A DNA stretch of 10,405 nucleotides from an uncultured Clostridia bacterium (GTDB taxonomy: Bacteria; Bacillota; Clostridia; Oscillospirales; Acutalibacteraceae), in contig CAMUZD010000030.1 in the NCBI GenBank assembly GCA_947165115.1, forward strand, positions 1 through 10,405, written 5' to 3'. The notes under the pieces were generated by a model. It searched no databases. It was not told where the DNA came from and was given only the letters and a program-made list of their open reading frames with translations. Below, piece after piece: positions 1 to 5,412 of the stretch (position 1 is its first letter; each line of letters opens with the position of its first letter). A program made the translations under genes and the position numbers.

Positions 1-15
1 CATCAAATCACCTCT
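1..15 (-). promoter_or_regulatory. RBS and start codon of the next gene of the pilT operon
   Basis: On the minus strand AGAGGTGAT (15-7) is followed by TTG and an ATG at 3-1, which is the first codon of a gene lying outside the window. It begins 62 bases after the pilT stop on the same strand, with no intrinsic terminator between, so co-transcription with pilT is likely. A pilus gene such as pilC would be usual in this place, but no residue beyond Met is visible, so identity cannot be told. A small GC hairpin (31-45, GCGGC arms, 5-base loop) lies in the gap and has no U-tract. Confidence 0.6.
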
Positions 16-65
16 GATTTATTCGGAATAGCGGCAAACCGCCGCATGTAGATATATAATAGTAA

Positions 66-1118
66 TCAATAACTCTTCTTTGACATCTCTTCACGGTCGA
101 CCGCATAGGATAATGCGTAGTCGCCGGAAATCTTACCTCTGACATAGAGGTCATAGATGGAATCGTCCATCATATGCATGCCCTGCTTCTTGCAGGTAGC
201 CATTGTGTTGGGAATCTGGAACGTCTTGCCTTCACGGATATGGTTACGGATAGCCGAGTTTGCAATCATAAGCTCGGTTGCAACAGCGCGGCCGCCGTTT
301 ATACGCGGAATAAGCTGCTGGGAAAGGACGCACTCGAGAACATCGGCGAGCTGTGAGCGAATCTGCTGCTGCTGATGCTCGGGGAAAACGTCGATAATAC
401 GGTCAACCGCGCCCGCGGCGGAAACGGTATGAAGGGTCGAGAGAACCAAGTGGCCTGTTTCAGCTGCGCTGATGGCGGTGGTGATGGTCTCGAGGTCACG
501 CATTTCGCCGACGAGAATGACGTCCGGGTCCTGACGGAGGGCGGCGCGGAGTGCATTGCCGAAATTCAGAGAGTCGGAACCGATTTCACGCTGATTGATA
601 ATCGATTTACCTCTGGGGTAAATATACTCGATGGGTTCCTCGATAGTAATGATATGATGATCGTATCTTTCATTCATCGACTGGATGAGCGAAGCGAGGG
701 TGGTCGATTTGCCCGAACCGGTGATACCGGTAACAAGGACAAGGCCGCGGCGCTTATCGCGCATTTGAAGGATTTGCTCGGGAAGACCGAGATCCTGGAT
801 ATGAGGAATATGGTCATTCAGAAGACGGGCTGCGAGAGCAACGGAACCGGACTGCTGATAAACGTTGATACGGAGTCTCGGAATGCCGGGCTTCTCGTAA
901 GCAAAGTCAACCTCGCCGTTTTTCTCGAATACGTCTTTCTGACGGTTGTTCATTATACCGAAAGCAAGTTTCTCGCACTCATCGGGATAAAGGCTCTCCT
1001 CGGTGATGGGTATAACGTGAGAGTCAACTCTCATTGAGGGGAAGTAACCTGCGCAAATGTGAACGTCTGATGCGCCCTTGCTGAACGCTTTGTTGATATA
1101 GTCTTCAAATGTAAACAC
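66..1118 (-). CDS. pilT: Type IV pilus retraction ATPase PilT
   Basis: This is a hexameric secretion-superfamily ATPase that acts on the cytoplasmic side of the type IV pilus base and powers pilus disassembly and twitching. It has 350 residues, the usual PilT length. An N-terminal PAS-like domain (about 1-100, with GASDVH near 15-20) precedes the RecA-like domain. Visible motifs are Walker A GITGSGKST (131-139), an Asp box TIEEPIEY (158-165), Walker B ILVGEMRD (201-208, Glu205) and a His box TGHLVLSTLHT (221-231). AIRNHIREGK (289-298) matches the AIRNLIRE motif that marks PilT rather than the extension ATPase PilB. The start is GTG at 1118: it follows GGTTGGTGG closely and gives the normal N-terminus, and no in-frame ATG precedes the GASDVH motif. 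The gene leads an operon that continues past base 1. Catalytic motifs are intact. Confidence 0.95.
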   Translation of the reverse strand: MFTFEDYINKAFSKGASDVHICAGYFPSMRVDSHVIPITEESLYPDECEKLAFGIMNNRQKDVFEKNGEVDFAYEKPGIPRLRINVYQQSGSVALAARLLNDHIPHIQDLGLPEQILQMRDKRRGLVLVTGITGSGKSTTLASLIQSMNERYDHHIITIEEPIEYIYPRGKSIINQREIGSDSLNFGNALRAALRQDPDVILVGEMRDLETITTAISAAETGHLVLSTLHTVSAAGAVDRIIDVFPEHQQQQIRSQLADVLECVLSQQLIPRINGGRAVATELMIANSAIRNHIREGKTFQIPNTMATCKKQGMHMMDDSIYDLYVRGKISGDYALSYAVDREEMSKKSY

Positions 1119-1153
1119 AAATCCACCAACCTATAACAAAATATGTGCTGTCA

Positions 1154-1169
1154 GCGCCCGACGGGGCGC
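1154..1169 (-). other. GC-rich hairpin in the pilT leader
   Basis: GCGCCC (1154-1159) and GGGCGC (1164-1169) form a 6-bp stem with a 4-base loop, in a short GC-rich island (about 1150-1180) inside otherwise AT-rich DNA. It lies between the predicted pilT promoter and the GTG start, so it would be in the 5' untranslated RNA. No U-tract follows on the minus strand. A role in mRNA stability or expression is possible but unproven. Confidence 0.4.
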
Positions 1170-1191
1170 ACGGGTGCACTTTTACACCTAT

Positions 1192-1220
1192 ATAATAATA
1201 TGGAACGTCTCAAATTGCAA
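1192..1220 (-). promoter_or_regulatory. Predicted pilT promoter
   Basis: Reading the minus strand, TTGCAA (1220-1215) is separated by 17 bases from TATTAT (1197-1192), giving 4/6 and 5/6 matches to the vegetative -35 and -10 boxes. Transcription would start near 1185, leaving a leader of about 65 bases before the GTG start of pilT. Confidence 0.5.
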
Positions 1221-1299
1221 TACTTTTTTTCGAAATAATTTTTTATTTCATTAAAAATTTCAATTTGAGAATATAATTTTTGTGTAGTTTTCACAAAAA
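1208..1299. repeat. AT-rich inverted repeats upstream of the pilT promoter
   Basis: Within the gene-free stretch 1119-1497 three inverted repeats stand close together. TCTCAAATTG (1208-1217) matches CAATTTGAGA (1261-1270) perfectly. Inside that pair GAAATAA (1232-1238) faces TTATTTC (1243-1249). To the right TTTTTGTG (1277-1284) faces CACAAAAA (1292-1299). The outer pair overlaps the predicted -35 box of pilT, so a DNA-binding regulator is conceivable. AT-rich composition makes short repeats cheap, so weight this lightly. Nothing recognisable is seen in 1300-1430: no coding signal and no RNA gene. Confidence 0.4.
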
Positions 1300-1438
1300 A
1301 ATACAAGGAATTTCTACTGAAATCAAAAATGAAACCGGAGTGTAATTGCCATAAAACGTAGCAAACCCTCAAAAATCATAGGTAATAAACATACAATATC
1401 TATTCACCTGAAGCAGTATTTACTTATTCTCAAAGATT

Positions 1439-1468
1439 AAGCCCGTTCCCTTTCGGAAACGGGCTTTT
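1439..1468 (-). terminator. Intrinsic terminator after the LRR surface protein gene
   Basis: AAGCCCGTT pairs with AACGGGCTT around a CCCTTTCGGA centre in which two more C-G pairs can form. The hairpin begins about 30 bases past the stop codon at 1498. On the minus strand the stem is followed by TTAATCTTT, a moderate U-tract. On the plus strand it is followed by TTTTGATTATTTT, so it may work in both directions. Confidence 0.75.
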
Positions 1469-1497
1469 GATTATTTTAGATGATTTTCAAACCAGGT

Positions 1498-4101
1498 TTA
1501 TTTGCCAAAATATACGGTCGGAAGAAGTCCGAAGAGTCCCTTGAAGAAGGCAATTATTCTGCTGAAGAAATTGTTGTTGACTTTTGCTTTGTCTATCTTA
1601 CGGGGTGTCTCCGTCGCGATATTGCCATTGGCATCAAGGATAAAGGTCGTGAACGTAGTATCTTCCGTGATTTTATCAACGGTATATGTTACTTCTTCGT
1701 TATTGCCTTCAGCAACAAGCTTTCCGTCAACGAATATGCCAAGGTGGTAATCAGAAGGAACATTAAATGCTTTTGAAAATACGACTGCTTTTGAACCATA
1801 TTCAACAGTCTTTTCAGCTCCGTTGGTCATTGCAGCGATTGCAAGGTGATCGACAATTCTCGTTCCGGGAACGGTTCTCTCATCAACCACACCGCAGCGT
1901 GAGCATCTTGCAGTTTCAGTGCCGTCGTTTCTTGTTGTGGCATTGTTGTTATAGATATACTCGCCGAAATCGTGGCCGAGTGCGGGGCTTCCTTCCGTTG
2001 TAACAACATTATGGCATCTTGAACAGGTGCCGACAACTCTTTCCGGCTCGGTGCAGGTTGCAGGATAAGTTACCGAATCGGAATAATCATGTCCAAGAGC
2101 TGCCTGTTCATTCTGTGTAACAGCTTCGCCGCAGACTTCACATCTATAAAGGTCGTAACCTTTGCCTTCGCATGAAGGCTCAGTAGTTGAAACAAATACA
2201 AGAGTATGAGGAAGTTTGGGATCGGTGGTCTGTTTGTTTTGTTCTGCACCGCAAATACATACCTCTATGGTGTAGCCTTCGCATGAGCAGGTAGCTTCAA
2301 CAGTGGTAGGAACAAACTGGTGGCTGTGCTGTTCAATATCAATATCATCATACATCAAGGAATCGTTATTGTTTCCGATATTGACATCCTGCCACTTTTC
2401 AGGATCAATTACCTCGATGCTGTTTATACTGTCACTGCCATTAAATGCATTATTATCAATAACAAGAGTGGCTGTATCAGCGAGGAACATCACCTTGCTG
2501 AGTGTCGGGACATCCTTGCCAATTTTGGCCGGTATTTCATTAACATCAGCACCGAAAATCATTGTGGTTACTCCGGTAGAATTAAACGGAGTAACAGGCT
2601 TAGGCGGAACAGGAAGTTCAGGGTGTTTTTCCAGTGGCTTCTCGGGTTTTGTGATTTTGTCATCAACGGTACAACCGACCGCATTATACTTGACAGTACT
2701 GATACTGTCGCAAAGGTAAAAGGCACCGCCGCCGATGAACTGCATATCTTCGGGGATTGTAACCTCAGTCAAACCGTCGCAGGCTGCAAAAGCAAGCTCA
2801 TCGATGGATTTGACATTTTCAAGATTCAATGATGTAAGACCGTCACAATCAACAAATGCCATCTTGCCTATTGACTCTATATTTGAAAGAGGAACCGATT
2901 TGATATCGGTATCATAAAACATATAGTCCGGAATTGAAGTTACCTTAGGTCCAAGCGAAATTGATACAACCGGAGACTTATGCATTATAACCGAATAGGC
3001 TTTAGAATAGGCTCCGTTACCATCAACAGCATTGTAAATGCCGACCTCTTCTGAAGGAACTTCTTCAATTGTAATACTAACTGTTCCCGGATCAATGGGT
3101 AAAGTGGTATAATCGTATAAACCTATAATTGTTCCGCTTTCAGAAACTACAGAATCAAAAGCAATACCCTCTTCAACAATACTCGCTTCATAATGCCAAT
3201 TATCAATATCTTCTCTTGAAACTGTATTGATATTTGTTAATTTTCCAATACTTTCTTCAAAATGAATCCAGCGTTCATAATAGTCGGATGAGATTCCCTC
3301 AATGGGTTTTGGGTTGTAAAAAATAACATTGGCCAAATCTTCTGTTTCATTTAATTGAACAACTCCGTAAGAATCTCTCTGCGGAAAACAATTATTCACA
3401 TCGCCCACTTTTTTGTTAATACCTGTATCCGTGTATATATAATGGCTGTTTTCACATGCATTTTTTAAAGCCAGCTTCTGAAAATCGGTCAGATTTGCAA
3501 AATTGCCATCATATACAAAATCCGAACCGAGAACTTCGGTAATGAAAGCATTTAACTCTTCTTCGCTCAAAGAAACGTCTTCGGACCATTTCCCAATACT
3601 ATACTCGGCAACAAGCTCAAAAAGCGGACCCTCTGTAGTAACATTCGGCTGATTAAACTCGACTTCAACCAGGTTATCCATACCTGCAAACGCAGCATTT
3701 GTGAGAGTCAAAGACCTGAAATTGTCAGGAACAATAATCTTTTTTATATCTTTTCTTGAATTAATAAATGCAAAATGATTAATCTTAAAGACGTTATAGG
3801 AAATGCCGGTGTTTGAATCCGTAACGGTAGCGGGAATTGTGTAAGTACCGTTATTGAATCCGGCCGAGCCGGGTAATTCCGCCTTATTCGTTCCAACGAT
3901 GTTTGCCGCAGAATCGACTGTGAAATACAAAGCGTTCTCAGCATCATAAAGGATCTCATTCTTTGGATCCTCAGCCGAGGCCTTGATACCGACAAGGCCG
4001 GCAAGGTCGATGCCCGCAAGAGCCGCGCCGATACCCGAGCCAACAAGCATCAGAACAGCAAGAGACAGAGCAACAAGTTTTTTGAAAAATGTGTTTTTCA
4101 T
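1498..4101 (-). CDS. Secreted BspA-like leucine-rich-repeat surface protein with CxxC repeats
   Basis: The product is 867 residues and is predicted to be exported. ATG at 4101 is chosen over ATG at 4134 because AAGGAGAA stands 6-7 bases before it and it starts a classic signal peptide (MKNTFFKK plus a long hydrophobic core, cleavage likely after KASA near residue 40). The N-terminal ~380 residues are unassigned, with some LRR-like text near 85-130. Residues about 385-490 hold several BspA/LRR_5-type units (SIGKMAF, SIDELAF, FIGGGAF spaced ~23). Residues 592-747 hold four repeats of a CxxC type (CICG, CEVC, CSRC, CSRC), with ALGHD linkers before the third and fourth. A beta-rich domain follows, and a short hydrophobic, aromatic C-terminus (842-867, NNFFSRIIAFFKGLFGLLP) may associate with membrane or wall. 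BspA-type proteins are known in adhesion; the ligand here is unknown. The gene has its own promoter and terminator. Confidence 0.85.
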   Translation of the reverse strand: MKNTFFKKLVALSLAVLMLVGSGIGAALAGIDLAGLVGIKASAEDPKNEILYDAENALYFTVDSAANIVGTNKAELPGSAGFNNGTYTIPATVTDSNTGISYNVFKINHFAFINSRKDIKKIIVPDNFRSLTLTNAAFAGMDNLVEVEFNQPNVTTEGPLFELVAEYSIGKWSEDVSLSEEELNAFITEVLGSDFVYDGNFANLTDFQKLALKNACENSHYIYTDTGINKKVGDVNNCFPQRDSYGVVQLNETEDLANVIFYNPKPIEGISSDYYERWIHFEESIGKLTNINTVSREDIDNWHYEASIVEEGIAFDSVVSESGTIIGLYDYTTLPIDPGTVSITIEEVPSEEVGIYNAVDGNGAYSKAYSVIMHKSPVVSISLGPKVTSIPDYMFYDTDIKSVPLSNIESIGKMAFVDCDGLTSLNLENVKSIDELAFAACDGLTEVTIPEDMQFIGGGAFYLCDSISTVKYNAVGCTVDDKITKPEKPLEKHPELPVPPKPVTPFNSTGVTTMIFGADVNEIPAKIGKDVPTLSKVMFLADTATLVIDNNAFNGSDSINSIEVIDPEKWQDVNIGNNNDSLMYDDIDIEQHSHQFVPTTVEATCSCEGYTIEVCICGAEQNKQTTDPKLPHTLVFVSTTEPSCEGKGYDLYRCEVCGEAVTQNEQAALGHDYSDSVTYPATCTEPERVVGTCSRCHNVVTTEGSPALGHDFGEYIYNNNATTRNDGTETARCSRCGVVDERTVPGTRIVDHLAIAAMTNGAEKTVEYGSKAVVFSKAFNVPSDYHLGIFVDGKLVAEGNNEEVTYTVDKITEDTTFTTFILDANGNIATETPRKIDKAKVNNNFFSRIIAFFKGLFGLLPTVYFGK

Positions 4102-4161
4102 CAGAGTTCTCCTTTTCATAAATAATTTCTGCAATTTGTCTTTTTAAGCCAAATAACCATT

Positions 4162-4196
4162 TTTGAATCAAAAAAAGATATTTGAATCAAAAAGAT
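4162..4196. repeat. Tandem direct repeat in the LRR gene leader
   Basis: TTTGAATCAAAAAAAGAT (4162-4179) is followed at a period of 19 bases by TTTGAATCAAAAAGAT (4181-4196), the same except for two fewer A. Both units contain the short dyad TTTGAATCAAA (TTTGA/TCAAA). They lie between the promoter and the start codon of the LRR gene, so they would be in its 5' untranslated RNA. They may be regulator half-sites, an RNA element, or simple slippage. Confidence 0.45.
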
Positions 4197-4211
4197 TTTT
4201 GCACTTATAAT
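4182..4211 (+). promoter_or_regulatory. Possible plus-strand promoter inside the LRR gene leader
   Basis: TTGAAT (4182-4187) and a perfect TATAAT (4206-4211) are 18 bases apart on the plus strand. Transcription would start near 4218 and run toward the terminator at 4366-4399, giving an RNA of about 180 bases antisense to the 3' end of the zinc-finger gene. The DNA is AT-rich and the -35 box overlaps a direct repeat, so a chance match is quite possible. Confidence 0.3.
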
Positions 4212-4222
4212 AATGCAAGTTT

Positions 4223-4251
4223 ATTCTATCAAATAAATATAATAATGTCAA
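4223..4251 (-). promoter_or_regulatory. Strong predicted promoter of the LRR surface protein gene
   Basis: On the minus strand a perfect TTGACA (4251-4246), a 17-base spacer and TAGAAT (4228-4223, 5/6) make the best vegetative promoter in the window. Transcription would start near 4216, about 115 bases before the ATG at 4101. It lies downstream of the terminator of the zinc-finger gene, so the two surface genes are transcribed separately. Confidence 0.75.
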
Positions 4252-4282
4252 GAAAAATTTGTATATTTTTTACAAAAAGCAT

Positions 4283-4309
4283 AAGTCCTCACCAAAAAGG
4301 TGAGGGCTT
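4283..4309 (-). terminator. Intrinsic terminator after the zinc-finger gene
   Basis: AAGTCCTCACC (4283-4293) pairs with GGTGAGGGCTT (4299-4309) through 11 positions, one of them a T/G pair, around a 5-base loop. On the minus strand the stem is followed by ATGCTTTTTG, a U-rich tail slightly displaced. It stands about 76 bases beyond the zinc-finger stop codon and just outside the left flanking inverted repeat. Confidence 0.75.
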
Positions 4310-4314
4310 TGAAG

Positions 4315-4344
4315 CTATCAGCTCTGCTTAAGTGATAACACTCC
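4315..4344. repeat. Left copy of a 30-base inverted repeat flanking the zinc-finger gene
   Basis: This segment is the inverted copy of 5365-5394. The centre TGCTTAAGTGATAACACT (4325-4342) is identical over 18 bases, and the full 30 positions differ at four, all transitions. It lies in the 3' untranslated region of the zinc-finger gene, between the stop and the terminator. It contains the small dyad AGTG-ATAA-CACT. In minus-strand RNA the two copies would pair over all 30 positions, the four differences being G-U pairs. It may be an RNA pairing element, a recombination site or a terminal inverted repeat. Confidence 0.9.
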
Positions 4345-4349
4345 AGAAT

Positions 4350-4363
4350 AGCGTGATCACGCT
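4350..4363. repeat. 14-bp perfect palindrome
   Basis: AGCGTGATCACGCT is its own reverse complement. It sits in the 3' untranslated region of the zinc-finger gene between the left inverted repeat and the stop-codon hairpin. It could be a dimeric regulator site or a small RNA hairpin. Nothing identifies a binding protein. Confidence 0.5.
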
Positions 4364-4365
4364 CC

Positions 4366-4399
4366 GGCATAATCTCAAATCAGATTATGCCTTTTTTTT
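4366..4399 (+). terminator. Plus-strand intrinsic terminator overlapping the zinc-finger stop codon
   Basis: GGCATAATC (4366-4374) and GATTATGCC (4383-4391) form a perfect 9-bp stem with an 8-base loop, followed on the plus strand by eight T (4392-4399). This is a textbook terminator, but no plus-strand gene lies upstream of it. On the minus strand it has no U-tract (the same bases encode Lys-Lys-Lys), and the stem covers the TAA of the zinc-finger gene. It would stop antisense transcription entering the gene, end a small plus-strand RNA, or stop promoter read-in if the cassette were inverted. Confidence 0.7.
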
Positions 4400-5224
4400 G
4401 GAGCATACATAGGCTGCTGCAGCCGCAGCTGTGATAGCAGCAAACACTGCTATTCCGGCAGTCGCGGAACCGGTTTCTACAGGAGCTTCTGCATTTGTAA
4501 CTTCTTCTACTACAACTGCTTCGTCATGAGCATAAAAATCTTTAATCTTCTGCTTGATAGCAGTCATAAAGTCGTTTATGCCTGTAAGCTTGACTTCGGG
4601 GAGGTTGAGCTTGCCGATTGCGAGGTCGAGTTTGTCAACTGCGCCTGCGACTTCGGCTTCACCTGCACCTGAGCCTGCTACGCCATTAACGATAAATTCC
4701 ATTACTCTGTTGTAAAGATCCCAGAAGAGATCAAGAATAGTGGAAGTAGCACCGCTGGACTGCATATAGCCAAAGAACTTATCAAACAGTTCAGGCAGAG
4801 TGAGACCGATATACTGGCTCCATCTGTGGTCAGCGTTGGTGCTGTGAGTCTTCATATGCTCATTATAAAGTTCCTGATTTGCGAATTTCTGATGGCAGAT
4901 CGCGCATTCATAATCGGTGCGACCAATGTGTGTTTTCTGATCTTGTAAATATGCGTCGGGGTTCTCAAATCTTCTGTGGCATTCCTGGCACTCGAAATAA
5001 CCGTTACCGGTTGCTTCATCGAAATAAGTATAATGAGTCTTAATGTGATCATTATAGCTTTTACCTTCTGTGCCGCCAATCGGAGTACCATCGCTGTTGA
5101 ACAGCATACCACAAATGGGGCACTGAAGTGCCTTTGAGGTGGTGTCTTCACCATCTGCGAATGCGATTGCAGAAACTGAGAGTGCAAGTACCAATGCTAA
5201 TATAACTGCAATTACTTTCTTCAT
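4385..5224 (-). CDS. Exported, C-terminally anchored protein with three C2H2 zinc-finger-like units
   Basis: The product is 279 residues and I do not recognise a named family. ATG at 5224 (MKKVIAVILALVL) is preferred to 5233 because AAGGG lies about 11 bases before it, while it would nearly touch the earlier ATG. The signal peptide probably ends at AFA-D (23/24). Finger 1 is C35-x2-C38-x21-H60-x3-H64 with a 9-residue insert. Finger 2 is C79-x2-C82-x12-D95-x3-H99, Asp replacing the first His. Finger 3 is canonical C107-x2-C110-x12-H123-x3-H127. Each keeps Phe three residues after the second Cys and ends in KTH. A helix-rich stalk (about 130-245) follows, then PVETG (248-252, LPXTG-like but off consensus), an Ala-rich membrane segment and SKKKA. 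The protein would therefore lie outside the membrane. DNA binding is unlikely there; zinc capture or protein contact is inference. The gene is flanked by 30-base inverted repeats. Confidence 0.85.
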   Translation of the reverse strand: MKKVIAVILALVLALSVSAIAFADGEDTTSKALQCPICGMLFNSDGTPIGGTEGKSYNDHIKTHYTYFDEATGNGYFECQECHRRFENPDAYLQDQKTHIGRTDYECAICHQKFANQELYNEHMKTHSTNADHRWSQYIGLTLPELFDKFFGYMQSSGATSTILDLFWDLYNRVMEFIVNGVAGSGAGEAEVAGAVDKLDLAIGKLNLPEVKLTGINDFMTAIKQKIKDFYAHDEAVVVEEVTNAEAPVETGSATAGIAVFAAITAAAAAAYVCSKKKA

Positions 5225-5262
5225 GTCAATCATTTCCCTTCGGTTTCTCCTAATATAGGGTA

Positions 5263-5284
5263 TTTTAGATATCGATATCTAAAA
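5263..5284. promoter_or_regulatory. 22-bp perfect palindrome in the zinc-finger gene leader
   Basis: The half-site TTTTAGATATC (5263-5273) is followed directly by its exact reverse complement (5274-5284). It stands 38 bases before the ATG at 5224 and about 210 bases after the predicted transcription start. A perfect 22-bp dyad is long even for AT-rich DNA and fits a dimeric repressor operator acting as a roadblock, or an RNA hairpin close to the RBS. The regulator is not identified, and no regulator gene is in the window. Confidence 0.55.
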
Positions 5285-5291
5285 AGTTTTT

Positions 5292-5312
5292 GTCCGGTGA
5301 GCTAAACCGGAC
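5292..5312 (-). other. Leader hairpin of the zinc-finger gene
   Basis: GTCCGGT (5292-5298) and ACCGGAC (5306-5312) make a 7-bp GC-rich stem with a 7-base loop, directly upstream of the 22-bp palindrome in the minus-strand transcript. The bases after it on the minus strand are AAAAACTTTTT, not a direct U-tract, so it is not a standard terminator. It adds to a leader with several helices between promoter and start. Confidence 0.55.
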
Positions 5313-5364
5313 TGTGAGCAAATAAATTACAAAATAGTTTCCAATTATTTTGCTGGTGCCGGGA

Positions 5365-5394
5365 GAAGTGTTATCACTTAAGCAAAACCGATAG
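5365..5394. repeat. Right copy of the 30-base inverted repeat flanking the zinc-finger gene
   Basis: This is the inverted partner of 4315-4344, with AGTGTTATCACTTAAGCA (5367-5384) an exact reverse complement of the left core. It lies in the 5' leader of the zinc-finger gene, downstream of the predicted promoter, about 140 bases before the ATG. Here the small dyad is slightly longer (AAGTG-TTAT-CACTT). The repeats enclose 1080 bases including the whole coding region, while promoter and terminator lie outside. Confidence 0.9.
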
Positions 5395-5412
5395 TTGAAA
5401 TGTTGAATTGTA

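Noticed and set aside
375..1037. Long open frame on the plus strand opposite pilT (220 codons)
   Set aside because: It is the antisense shadow of a clear, motif-complete PilT gene. It has no ribosome site and no protein-like composition.
1151..1372. 73-codon minus-strand frame between pilT and its neighbour
   Set aside because: It overlaps the predicted pilT promoter and AT-rich inverted repeats, has no good ribosome site, and its product shows no recognisable domain.
1600..2350. Cys-repeat region of the LRR protein as a CRISPR array or DNA tandem repeat
   Set aside because: Similarity is at protein level only (CxxC, ALGHD); the DNA of the units has diverged and spacing is not regular enough for an array.
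4309..5399. TTGAA on both sides of the 30-base inverted repeats (4309-4313 and 5395-5399), as a target-site duplication of a mobile element
   Set aside because: Five bases of AT-rich sequence match easily by chance, the left copy is one base off the repeat end, and no transposase or IS feature is present. A MITE-like origin is not excluded but not supported.
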